In this document: positions 1 to 6,020 of the stretch, one piece after another
Numbering within the stretch: the stretch's first letter is position 1
Layout: the number at the start of each line of letters is the position of its first letter
Source: an uncultured Clostridia bacterium
GTDB lineage: Bacteria; Bacillota; Clostridia; Oscillospirales; Acutalibacteraceae
DNA length: 7,068 nucleotides
Direction: 5' to 3'
NCBI GenBank assembly: GCA_947165615.1
Contig: CAMVBD010000067.1
Span: 1-7,068, forward strand
Translations under genes and position numbers: made by a program
The notes under the pieces: model-generated
What the model was told of the DNA's origin: nothing
The model's input: only the letters and a program-made list of their open reading frames with translations
Database searches by the model: none

Positions 1-52
1 TAGCAGAGTTCTCGCCAATTTTCAACCGGATTTGATGATTTTCGGATATTAA
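1..52 (+). CDS. Possible 3' end of an unidentified upstream gene (partial)
   Basis: Frame 2 from the window edge is open for 16 codons and ends in TAA at 50-52, reading SRVLANFQPDLMIFGY. A strong plus-strand terminator begins 29 bases later, which is what one expects after the last gene of a plus-strand transcript. Frame 3 also stays open from the edge, to a TGA at 33-35, and cannot be excluded. Frame 1 is excluded because it starts with TAG. Too few residues are present to recognise a family, and no function is claimed. The support is positional only. Confidence 0.3.
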   Translation, partial: SRVLANFQPDLMIFGY

Positions 53-80
53 ATCTGACTTTTGACGATCCGGCAGTTTA

Positions 81-111
81 AGCCACGTACCTAAACGGTG
101 CGTGGCTTTTT
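81..111 (+). terminator. Rho-independent terminator of the upstream transcript
   Basis: AGCCACG (81-87) pairs with CGTGGCT (101-107). The stem continues inward as TACC/GGTG, including one G-T pair, giving about 11 bp around a 5-base TAAAC loop. A T run follows directly (107-111, then ATTTTT at 113-118). The minus strand has no matching T tract, so it ends plus-strand transcription coming from outside the window. Confidence 0.88.
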
Positions 112-210
112 CATTTTTACGCAGAAATATTTGAAAAGCACCCGAGCAAAAGGGGGTTCCCGGAGGAAATAAACAGGACCGGCAAAATCCTGTGCGAGTC
201 ATGTCCGATT

Positions 211-258
211 GAAAAAGAAAAGCCCAGTCATTTGGGCGGAATGCCTTGTATGACTGGG
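211..258 (-). terminator. Rho-independent terminator of the tRNA-Ser gene
   Basis: Read on the minus strand, CCCAGTCAT (258-250) pairs perfectly with ATGACTGGG (231-223) around an 18-base loop. The transcript then runs into a T-rich tail, TTTTCTTTTT (221-212). The first stem base is only 5 nt past the encoded CCA end of the tRNA, so the hairpin terminates a single-gene tRNA transcript. Confidence 0.85.
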
Positions 259-263
259 TGTTT

Positions 264-351
264 TGGCGGAGAGTTAGGGATTCGAACCCTAGGTGGTTTT
301 ACCCACACAGCATTTCGAGTGCTGCACCTTCGACCACTCGGACAACTCTCC
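264..351 (-). tRNA. tRNA-Ser, anticodon CGA, with encoded CCA
   Basis: The minus strand folds as a class II tRNA. Acceptor GGAGAGT (351-345) pairs with ACTCTCC (274-268), followed by discriminator G (267) and a genomically encoded CCA (266-264). The anticodon stem CAGCA/TGCTG encloses loop CTCGAAA, placing CGA at positions 34-36, which reads UCG serine codons. A long variable arm (GTGG...CCAC) and the T-loop GGTTCGAATCC are present. The discriminator G and long variable arm are the usual seryl-tRNA synthetase identity elements. The gene stands alone, with its own promoter (403-431) and terminator (211-258). Confidence 0.96.
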
Positions 352-402
352 GTATTCGGTTTAACGGCGGGGAACATGAATCCTCCATATGTACGCCTTG
401 AT

Positions 403-431
403 ATATTAGCAGAAAAAAAAGGATTTGTCAA
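403..431 (-). promoter_or_regulatory. Sigma-A promoter for the tRNA-Ser gene
   Basis: On the minus strand a perfect -35 TTGACA (431-426) and a -10 TAATAT (408-403) are separated by exactly 17 bp that include a T8 run. Transcription would start near 396, about 45 nt before the mature tRNA 5' end, leaving a leader for RNase P to remove. Confidence 0.8.
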
Positions 432-461
432 TCATTCATTTTGCAGTTTTAAAACTTTTTG

Positions 462-489
462 TTGACTTTGTCAGGATCGGCTTTATAAT
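462..489 (+). promoter_or_regulatory. Sigma-A promoter for coaX
   Basis: A -35 TTGACT (462-467, 5 of 6 consensus) and a perfect -10 TATAAT (484-489) are separated by 16 bp. The expected start near 496 leaves a leader of about 28 nt and excludes coaX start codons upstream of it. The promoter is divergent from the tRNA promoter, with 30 bp between the two -35 boxes. Confidence 0.8.
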
Positions 490-523
490 AGAAATGATTT
501 CTTTTATAAAGGCAGGATTATTT

Positions 524-1294
524 ATGTTACTGGCAATTGACGTCGGAAATTCCAATATCAACCTCGGGCTTTTCAAAGAGAAGGAGTTGCGGCTCGTCTG
601 CACGCTGTCTACCGATCCCTCAAGAACGGCGGATCAGTATGCCGTTGAGATTCGTGGGGCAATGAAGCTTCGCGGAGGGGATCTTTCGGCGGTGACGGGC
701 GCCGTCATCGGTTCCGTTGTCCCGGCTCTGACAAGCGTCCTGAAAAATGCGGTTTCTCTTCTTTGCGGCGTGGACGCCCTGATCCTCGGCCCCGGCGTTA
801 CGCACGGTCTGGACGTTCGGATTGATGAGCCATCCCAGCTTGGCGCGGACCTTATTGCGGGCGCCGTCGGCGCGCTCGCGTTCTTTCTGACGCCCTGTCT
901 TGTGATGGATCTCGGAACCGCTACGAAGATCAGCGTTTTGGACAAAAACGGCAGTTACCGCGGCTGTACGATCTCCGCCGGGGTCAAGATCTCGCTGAAC
1001 GCATTGGCGGAAAAAACGGCGCAACTGCCGCACATTGATCTCGGCGCCGCGGATTGCCCGGCGTTCGGCACCAATACCGTACAGTGCATGCAGGCCGGGA
1101 CGCTCCTCGGGACGGCTTCCATGCTGGACGGGCTTTGTGACCGGATCGAAACCTATCTCGGAGAGCCGATCGCCTCGGTCGTCGCGACGGGAGGGCTTTC
1201 CGGCGCCATTGTGCCGCATTGCAAAAGAAAAGCGAAGATCGTGCCGGAACTGATCCTGCAGGGCCTTCGCGTGATCTATGAACGGAATATGTGA
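524..1294 (+). CDS. coaX: Type III pantothenate kinase
   Basis: CoaX phosphorylates pantothenate with ATP, the first step of coenzyme A synthesis, in the cytoplasm. The 256-residue product has the usual family length and the ASKHA-fold landmarks in order: phosphate loop AIDVGNSNINLG (4-15), SVVPAL (64-69), the GADL motif (107-110), MDLGTATKISV (128-138), the AGVKIS...LAEKTAQLP stretch (152-169), the GTNTVQCMQAG segment (182-192) and the adenine-side ATGGL (221-225). The third motif is GADR in many CoaX proteins; Leu replaces Arg here, a change I believe also occurs in clostridial members. The ATG at 524 is chosen because it begins the canonical MLLAIDVGN and lies downstream of the promoter, with an AAAGGCAGG ribosome site at 508-516. 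The open frame extends upstream to 425 but overlaps the promoter. From family knowledge, type III enzymes are not feedback-inhibited by CoA and need a monovalent cation. Confidence 0.94.
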   Translation: MLLAIDVGNSNINLGLFKEKELRLVCTLSTDPSRTADQYAVEIRGAMKLRGGDLSAVTGAVIGSVVPALTSVLKNAVSLLCGVDALILGPGVTHGLDVRIDEPSQLGADLIAGAVGALAFFLTPCLVMDLGTATKISVLDKNGSYRGCTISAGVKISLNALAEKTAQLPHIDLGAADCPAFGTNTVQCMQAGTLLGTASMLDGLCDRIETYLGEPIASVVATGGLSGAIVPHCKRKAKIVPELILQGLRVIYERNM

Positions 1295-1308
1295 TCCGTA
1301 AATAAGGG

Positions 1309-2535
1309 TCAGACGACCTGTACGATGTAGAATTTGAGATATTCCGTCTCCGGTACGCCGAGCAGAACGGGGTGATCCTTCGCCTGCTGCAGGTACGCCG
1401 CAATGCGGATCCTGACGTTTGCCTCGGTCGCCGCCTCGAGCAGCATTTTGCGGAACAGCGCGTCTGTCATAAAGTGCGAGCAGGAGCAGGTGGCGAGATA
1501 CCCGCCGCGCGGCAGAAGGCGCATAGCCTGAAGGTTGATCTGCTTATAGCCGTGGTAGGCAGCGTTTACGGTCTTTGTGCTCTTTGTGAACGCGGGGGGA
1601 TCCAAAATAATATAATCAAAGGGCTTGCGCTTTTCCCGGATGAGCGCGTCCAAAAAATCGAAGACGTCCGCGCAGATGAAGTCGATGCCGTCCATCCCGT
1701 TCAGGGCGGCGTTTGCCTTGGACTGCCTTATCGCGTCCTCGGAGATGTCGACGGCGGTCACGCTTTTCGCGCCGGCGGCATAACAGTTCATCGCGAAAGC
1801 GCCGGTATGCGTAAAGCAGTCGAGCACGGTTTTTCCTTGCGCGATGGAGGCTGCCGCAAGACGGTTGAATTTTTGGTCGAGGAAAAAGCCGGTTTTTTGT
1901 CCGTTGATATAATCGACGCTGTACCGGACCCCGTTTTCGGTAATCATGACTTGCGGCTGTGCGGTTTCGTTCCCCTCGGAAAGCAGGGGAGAGCGGAAAT
2001 ACCCCTTCCCGGCCGCGAGTCCTTCTTTTTTACGGACCTCGACGTCGTTTCTTTCATAGACGACGGAGACTGCCTCACCGTATTCCCGCAGGATCCGGAT
2101 CGCCGCCTCAAAAAGTACCTGCTTTCTTTGCTCCATGCCGAGGCACATGATCTGTGTGACAAGAACGTCACCGAACTTGTCGATGATGAGCCCGGGAAGC
2201 ATGTCTGCGTCGCCGAAAACCAGACGTGTGTTTGACAGGTCGCCCTGCATGACCGTGCGGCGGTAATCAATGGCATAGCGGATCCTGCGTGCAAAAAACG
2301 CCTCGTCGAACGTATCGTTCGCGTTGACGGACAGAATCCGCACGGCGATTTTGGAAAACCCGTTATAAAACCCCGATCCGAGGTATTTCTTCTTTTCGGA
2401 AAAAACGTCGACGATCTCTCCGTTTTCGATTCCCTCGTCCAATCGAACGATTTCATTCCCGTATACCCAAATATGACCGTCCGAAAGAAAACGATCACAT
2501 TTCTTTGAAACGGTTATTTGTTTGAATTCACGCAT
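1309..2535 (-). CDS. rlmI: RlmI-type class I SAM-dependent 23S rRNA cytosine methyltransferase
   Basis: The 408-residue product matches the RlmI/YccW (COG1092) family in length and architecture. An N-terminal PUA RNA-binding domain (about 1-75, with GHIWVYGNEI at 20-29) is followed by a linker domain carrying FGDADMLPGLIIDKFGD (107-123). The C-terminal Rossmann methyltransferase domain has the family hallmark GQKTGFFLDQKFNR (212-225), SAM motif I LDCFTHTGAFA (238-248), acidic motif II AVDIS (261-265), motif IV ILDPPAF (310-316) and TCSCSHFM (349-356). RlmI of E. coli makes m5C1962 in 23S rRNA; the same target is inferred here, and family members can differ in site. The ATG at 2535 has an AAGGGG ribosome site (2549-2544) 8 nt upstream and a matching promoter. 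The gene converges on coaX, with 14 bp between stops, and is divergent from the MreB-like gene. Confidence 0.9.
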   Translation of the reverse strand: MREFKQITVSKKCDRFLSDGHIWVYGNEIVRLDEGIENGEIVDVFSEKKKYLGSGFYNGFSKIAVRILSVNANDTFDEAFFARRIRYAIDYRRTVMQGDLSNTRLVFGDADMLPGLIIDKFGDVLVTQIMCLGMEQRKQVLFEAAIRILREYGEAVSVVYERNDVEVRKKEGLAAGKGYFRSPLLSEGNETAQPQVMITENGVRYSVDYINGQKTGFFLDQKFNRLAAASIAQGKTVLDCFTHTGAFAMNCYAAGAKSVTAVDISEDAIRQSKANAALNGMDGIDFICADVFDFLDALIREKRKPFDYIILDPPAFTKSTKTVNAAYHGYKQINLQAMRLLPRGGYLATCSCSHFMTDALFRKMLLEAATEANVRIRIAAYLQQAKDHPVLLGVPETEYLKFYIVQVV

Positions 2536-2562
2536 CGTTGCATCCCCTTCCGTTGTTATTCC

Positions 2563-2591
2563 ATTTTAACCGAATCGAACCGTATTTGCAA
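2563..2591 (-). promoter_or_regulatory. Probable sigma-A promoter for rlmI
   Basis: On the minus strand, -35 TTGCAA (2591-2586, 4 of 6) and -10 TAAAAT (2568-2563, 5 of 6) have a 17-bp spacer. A start near 2556 gives a leader of about 20 nt that includes the AAGGGG ribosome site. The fit of spacing and leader is good, though the -35 box is weak. Confidence 0.6.
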
Positions 2592-2647
2592 TCCTTATTT
2601 CATAACATGACGGCAAACTCGCCACAGAAAACGAATATTACACTTTT

Positions 2648-2672
2648 GGACGGTTGATTTTCCGTCCTTTTT
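2648..2672 (+). terminator. Terminator-like hairpin upstream of the MreB-like gene (terminator or operator)
   Basis: GGACGG (2648-2653) and CCGTCC (2662-2667) form a perfect 6-bp GC-rich stem with an 8-base loop, followed by TTTTT (2668-2672) on the plus strand only. It looks like a short intrinsic terminator. No plus-strand gene lies just upstream, since rlmI is on the other strand. It could stop antisense read-through from coaX. It also overlaps the putative promoter of the next gene, so an operator role is possible. Confidence 0.5.
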
Positions 2673-2682
2673 GTGTTAAGAT
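2654..2682 (+). promoter_or_regulatory. Possible promoter for the MreB-like/recD2 pair
   Basis: -35 TTGATT (2654-2659) and -10 TAAGAT (2677-2682) are 17 bp apart, each 4 of 6 to consensus. An overlapping TAAAAT at 2682-2687 is an alternative -10 without a good -35. Either would start transcription near 2690, leaving a leader of roughly 15-20 nt. The -35 and spacer lie within the hairpin at 2648-2672. Confidence 0.45.
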
Positions 2683-2698
2683 AAAATAAATTTTTATT

Positions 2699-2702
2699 GG
2701 AG
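2699..2702 (+). promoter_or_regulatory. Ribosome binding site setting the MreB-like start
   Basis: GGAG lies 6 nt before the ATG at 2709. A TTG at 2697 in the same frame would overlap this site and is therefore not the start. The ATG choice also gives an N-terminus (MFETKLGIDFGS) that aligns with the MreB family. Confidence 0.7.
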
Positions 2703-2708
2703 CGTTTT

Positions 2709-3740
2709 ATGTTTGAGACGAAACTCGGGATCGATTTCGGATCTACGAATATAACCGTATACGTTGAGAACAAAGGGATCGTTTTACGCGAGCCCTCTGT
2801 CGTCGTGTGCGACAGATTCTCCGGTCAGATCATGTCGCAGGGAGAAGAAGCGGATCGGATGAAGGATAAATTGCCGTCGACTATGCGCGTAGTGTATCCG
2901 ATCAAGGACGGTGTTGTGCAGGATTATGAGACTGCTCTGTATCTTCTGAAAAAGTATCTTGACAGGGCTTGTCGGGGACGGATCCTCAGACCCAGCGTAT
3001 TGATGTGTGTATCGGGCAACGTCTCCGATCTCGAAAAAAAAGCGCTGTTTGAACTTGTTTCAAAAGCCGGAGCGGGCAGGGCTTGTTTTATTGAAAATAC
3101 GCTTGCAGCCGCTGCGGGAGCGGGGTTTGATCTGAAAAAACCGCGCGGATCTCTGATCTGTGATATCGGCGGAGGGACAACGGAGTGCGCCTCCATTTCT
3201 ATGGGCAATATCGTTGTAGCGAAAAGCGCGCGGATCGGCGGCAACGATCTGTCCAACGCCATCAGCGATTATATCCTGCATGAGCGTTCCGTTATAGTCG
3301 GACGTTCGACCGCGCAGACGATCATGCAGACAGTCGGAACCGCCGTGTACAGGAATGAAGAAGTTGCCGTGACAGCCGCCGGAAAACACAGAGATACTTC
3401 TTTCCCCGTACTCTTTGAAATCACATCCACGGAAGTCTACTGGATCCTGAAGTCCTATATGGAAGAGATCCTGTCGTTGATCCGAAACGTTTTAGAAGAA
3501 ACCCCACCGGAACTGGTCGCTGATATTGGTGAAGACGGATTGGTGATTTGCGGCGGCGCTGCAAATTTGTATGGAATGGCAAGGTATTTGGAGTGGAACC
3601 TCGGGCTTCGTACGTCCGTTGCCGAAGATGCCGGTGAGTGCGCCGCATTCGGCCTTGGACGGCTGCTGAAAAATATGAAAGAACTCGAGAAAAACGGCTT
3701 TATTTTTGAGTCCGTCGATGAAGACGGTGAGGATGAATAA
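2709..3740 (+). CDS. Divergent MreB/Mbl-family actin-like protein (rod shape-determining type)
   Basis: The 343-residue product has MreB length and fold: phosphate-1 loop GIDFGSTNITVYV (7-19) next to NKGIVLREPSVV (21-32), YPIKDGVVQDYE (63-74), ADP-site loop CDIGGGTTEC (151-160), ARIGGNDLSNAI (174-185) and adenosine motif VICGGAANL (279-287). MreB proteins form membrane-bound filaments that organise cell-wall synthesis, and that role is inferred here. It is not a standard copy. DLGTANT is replaced by DFGSTNI, the CVPSG segment reads CVSGN (100-104), and the IEEP(M)AAA stretch of the catalytic region reads IENTLAAA (128-135). These changes suggest a paralogue beside a canonical MreB elsewhere in the genome. 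The C-terminus is acidic (ESVDEDGEDE). The gene is followed directly by recD2 and probably shares its transcript. No signal peptide or membrane span is seen. Confidence 0.82.
   Translation: MFETKLGIDFGSTNITVYVENKGIVLREPSVVVCDRFSGQIMSQGEEADRMKDKLPSTMRVVYPIKDGVVQDYETALYLLKKYLDRACRGRILRPSVLMCVSGNVSDLEKKALFELVSKAGAGRACFIENTLAAAAGAGFDLKKPRGSLICDIGGGTTECASISMGNIVVAKSARIGGNDLSNAISDYILHERSVIVGRSTAQTIMQTVGTAVYRNEEVAVTAAGKHRDTSFPVLFEITSTEVYWILKSYMEEILSLIRNVLEETPPELVADIGEDGLVICGGAANLYGMARYLEWNLGLRTSVAEDAGECAAFGLGRLLKNMKELEKNGFIFESVDEDGEDE
3726..3732 (+). promoter_or_regulatory. Ribosome binding site for recD2 inside the MreB-like gene
   Basis: GGTGAGG lies within the last codons of the MreB-like gene. 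It abuts the in-frame ATG at 3733 with no spacing, so that codon is an unlikely start. It is 12 nt before the ATG at 3745, a long but usable spacing. It favours 3745, and translational coupling to the upstream gene is likely. Confidence 0.5.
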
Positions 3741-3744
3741 ACGA

Positions 3745-4521
3745 ATGGAAACGAATGCAACCGAGATCCTTTCCGGTTACGTGGAAGACGTCGTCTTTCA
3801 GAATCCCAACAATTATTTCTCAGTTCTTGAGATCAACGTCAATGGGGAAATCCATACCGCTGTCGGAGAGATTTCTGAAGTTACTTCAGGGGAAGAAGTG
3901 GAACTGGAAGGCATATGGGCTTCCCATCCGACCTTCGGCCGGCAGTTCAAGTTTACGTCCTGCAAACGCAGTTTGCCCGATACCACCGCAAAGCTTTTCC
4001 GGTATCTCGCCTCCGGCGCCGTAAAGGGGATCGGTCCGAAGACCGCGGCAAAAATTATCCGGGAGTTCGGGGACGAGAGTTTTGACGTGCTCGAACGCGA
4101 GCCGGAGCGGCTTGCGATCATTCCCGGAATCTCCAAAAAGAAAGCCGTGGAGATCAGCAACGAGTTTAATCTGAGAAACGCTCTGCGCACAATCATGCTG
4201 GAGCTGGAAACCTACGGCGTCAGACCCACGGAAAGTGCCGCGATCTATAAACGCTTCGGCGTCAACGCCGTAGCCATGATCCGGGAAAACCCCTATATTC
4301 TCTGCGATTCCGTCAACGGCTTTTCCTTTGACCGGGTGAGGAGCTTTCCCGGCAGATGGGACTCAGCCCCGACAGCCGTTACCGCAATTCAGCGGGGGTC
4401 CTGCATATCCTTTCCTATAATCTGTATTCGAACGGACATACCTGCATTCCGCGCAAAAAGCTGTACGCGCCCTGCCGCGAGCTGCTCGGAACCGAAAAAA
4501 TCGAGACCGACGGCGCGATAG
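3745..4521 (+). CDS. recD2: RecD2 helicase, N-terminal part (frameshifted gene)
   Basis: This frame encodes the N-terminal domains of the SF1B 5'-3' DNA helicase RecD2. An OB-like fold (about 7-75) is followed by a helix-hairpin-helix region with VKGIGPKTAAKIIREFG (93-109) and IPGISKKKAVEI (126-137). RecD2 homology runs to NGFSFDRV (191-198, ending at base 4338). The next 60 codons to TAG at 4519-4521 are arbitrary sequence from the wrong frame, and the true reading continues in the frame that starts at 4356. Alone this part has no ATPase motifs and should not be a helicase. The start at 3745 (METNATEILSGYVE) suits the family and lies 4 nt past the stop of the MreB-like gene. ATGs at 3733 and 3718 are in-frame alternatives that would overlap it. 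With one base restored the full protein is about 733 residues, close to known RecD2 proteins. Confidence 0.85.
   Translation: METNATEILSGYVEDVVFQNPNNYFSVLEINVNGEIHTAVGEISEVTSGEEVELEGIWASHPTFGRQFKFTSCKRSLPDTTAKLFRYLASGAVKGIGPKTAAKIIREFGDESFDVLEREPERLAIIPGISKKKAVEISNEFNLRNALRTIMLELETYGVRPTESAAIYKRFGVNAVAMIRENPYILCDSVNGFSFDRVRSFPGRWDSAPTAVTAIQRGSCISFPIICIRTDIPAFRAKSCTRPAASCSEPKKSRPTAR
4336..4341 (+). other. recD2: One-base frameshift within recD2
   Basis: Frame 1 gives ...NGFSFDRV up to GTG at 4336-4338. The matching continuation EELSRQMGLSPD begins with GAG at 4338-4340, one base back. One missing base after GTG would restore DRV-x-ELSRQMGLSPD with no loss, for example one G so that GTG-GAG-GAG reads VEE. 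There is no heptameric X-XXY-YYZ slip site here, so a point deletion or a sequencing/assembly error is more likely than programmed frameshifting. Confidence 0.85.
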
Positions 4522-5945
4522 ACTCGCTGCTGACAGAGAGAAGGCTCGTTTCCGAAGAACTGCGGGGAGAGGAATTCCTGTTTTTGCCGAATATTTATGA
4601 CTCGGAAAAAGACATCTCCGAGCGTCTTAATCGTGCGATCCGGTATACCGGCGCAAAGGCGGATACGAAGGAGGAGGACCTCCGACGGATCGAAATGCAG
4701 GAGGGAATCGTGTATGCGGAAAAGCAGAAGGACGCGATCCGCATCGCTGCCGACCGCGGATTTCTGATTCTGACCGGCGGGCCAGGTACCGGAAAGACAA
4801 CGACGGTCAAGGGGATCATTGCGAATTTAGAACGGAAGAACGTCACCATTCTTCTCTGCGCGCCGACGGGCATGGCGGCAAAGCGCATGAGCGACGTGAC
4901 CGGCCGGGAGGCCAAGACCATCCATCGTCTGCTGGAGGTCGAATGGTCGGAGGACGATAAGCCCGTATTCCGCCGAAACGCCGGGAATCCGCTGGCCTGC
5001 GGCGCGATCATCGTGGACGAGGTCTCTATGGTGGACGTGGAGCTGATGGCGTCTCTTTTGGACGCACTGCCGCTTGGGTGCAGGATCATTCTGGTCGGCG
5101 ACTCCGATCAGCTCCCGAGCGTCGGACCCGGAAACGTCCTCGGGGATATCATTGCCTCGGGAGTGATGCCTGTCGTTTGCCTGACCGAGATCTTCCGGCA
5201 GGCACAGAAGAGCCTGATCGTCATGAACGCGCACCGTATTATTCACGGTGAGTTGCCGATTCTGAATAAGACGGATAACGATTTCTTTTTTATGCCGCGA
5301 GAGAATGGTTCCGCAACCTCCGATACCGTAACTTCACTGGTATCCAAGCGTTTACCTGACGCCTATGGCTTTTCGCCGATCATGGACATTCAGGTGCTGT
5401 GTCCCTCCAAACGCGGAGAACGCGGCCCACAGAATCTCAACAAACGACTACAGGCCGTCATCAAGCCTCCTGACAGATCCAAAAATGAACTGCGCACCCC
5501 CGCCGGACGGATCTTCCGGGAGGGCGACCGCGTTATGCAGATCAAAAACAACTACAATATCCACTGGAAAAAGGGGATCGAGGAGAACGACGGCGTTTTT
5601 AACGGCGATATCGGTCTGATCCGTAAGATCAATTATCTAACAGCGCAGATGCTGATCGATTTTGACGGACGGATCGCCGAGTATCCGACAGACAATCTGT
5701 CTGAACTGGAGCTTGCGTACGCCATCACCGTGCATAAAAGCCAGGGCAGCGAATATCCCGTCGTCATCCTTCCCTTGATCGACTGCCCGAAGCCGCTGAT
5801 GTACCGGAATCTTTTGTATACCGCCGTCACTCGCGCGAAAAAGATCCTGATCATCGTCGGCGGGGAGGACAGAGTCATCTCCATGACGGACAACAATAAA
5901 ACACATCTTCGGTATTCCGCGCTGGAAACATTTTTGCGGGAATAG
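4356..5945 (+). CDS. recD2: RecD2 helicase, C-terminal ATPase/helicase part (frameshifted gene)
   Basis: This frame carries all the SF1B helicase motifs of RecD2 (positions count from the ATG at 4356). They are Walker A GGPGTGKTTT (141-150), motif Ia LLCAPTGMAAKRM, Walker B VDEVSM (220-225), motif III LVGDSDQLPSVGPG, motif IV LTEIFRQA, motif V AYAITVHKSQGSEYPVVILP and motif VI YTAVTRAKK near the C-terminus. RecD2 is a 5'-3' single-strand DNA translocase/helicase acting in DNA repair and replication-fork maintenance in bacteria lacking RecBC. The ATG at 4356 is an internal Met of the original protein, not a true start: it has no proper ribosome site, and homology extends upstream through EELSRQ in this frame from 4338. 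The two parts together form one gene broken at 4336-4341. No terminator follows; the valS promoter begins 4 bases after the TAG. Confidence 0.92.
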   Translation: MGLSPDSRYRNSAGVLHILSYNLYSNGHTCIPRKKLYAPCRELLGTEKIETDGAIDSLLTERRLVSEELRGEEFLFLPNIYDSEKDISERLNRAIRYTGAKADTKEEDLRRIEMQEGIVYAEKQKDAIRIAADRGFLILTGGPGTGKTTTVKGIIANLERKNVTILLCAPTGMAAKRMSDVTGREAKTIHRLLEVEWSEDDKPVFRRNAGNPLACGAIIVDEVSMVDVELMASLLDALPLGCRIILVGDSDQLPSVGPGNVLGDIIASGVMPVVCLTEIFRQAQKSLIVMNAHRIIHGELPILNKTDNDFFFMPRENGSATSDTVTSLVSKRLPDAYGFSPIMDIQVLCPSKRGERGPQNLNKRLQAVIKPPDRSKNELRTPAGRIFREGDRVMQIKNNYNIHWKKGIEENDGVFNGDIGLIRKINYLTAQMLIDFDGRIAEYPTDNLSELELAYAITVHKSQGSEYPVVILPLIDCPKPLMYRNLLYTAVTRAKKILIIVGGEDRVISMTDNNKTHLRYSALETFLRE

Positions 5946-5948
5946 GAC

Positions 5949-5977
5949 TTTACAAATTTGAATTTTAGTGATATAAT
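5949..5977 (+). promoter_or_regulatory. Sigma-A promoter for valS
   Basis: -35 TTTACA (5949-5954, 5 of 6) and a perfect -10 TATAAT (5972-5977) have a 17-bp spacer. Transcription should start near 5984, giving a leader of about 37 nt. That is too short for a T-box riboswitch. An AAAGGAGA ribosome site at 6006-6013 has its GGAG 8 nt before the ATG at 6021. Confidence 0.85.
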
Positions 5978-6020
5978 TTCTTAAATATTGTCATTTGCAT
6001 GCATTAAAGGAGATCAGCCT

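Noticed and set aside
173..193. Inverted repeat ACAGGA...TCCTGT as a second terminator
   Set aside because: Only 6 bp with a 9-base loop and no T tract on either strand; probably chance. Nothing else is recognised in 112-210.
228..465. Small open frames on both strands across the tRNA-Ser gene
   Set aside because: They translate the tRNA and its promoter region, so they are accidental.
425..523. Extended N-terminus for coaX (33 more codons)
   Set aside because: The extension runs through the -35 and -10 boxes of the coaX promoter, has no homology to CoaX, and lacks a ribosome site.
620..1219. Minus-strand open frame of 199 codons within coaX
   Set aside because: Antisense shadow with low-complexity Arg-rich composition typical of the opposite strand of a GC-rich gene.
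1372..2235. Long plus-strand open frame of 287 codons opposite rlmI
   Set aside because: It is the antisense shadow of the well-supported rlmI gene, has no recognisable domain, and lacks a credible ribosome site and promoter.
4330..4345. Programmed -1 ribosomal frameshift in recD2
   Set aside because: The sequence around GTG AGG contains no slippery heptamer and no obvious downstream stem-loop, and recD2 is normally a single-frame gene. A missing base explains it more simply.
5996..6003. TGCATGCA palindrome in the valS leader as a regulatory site
   Set aside because: It is only 8 bp, downstream of the start of transcription and without a second copy; too common by chance.
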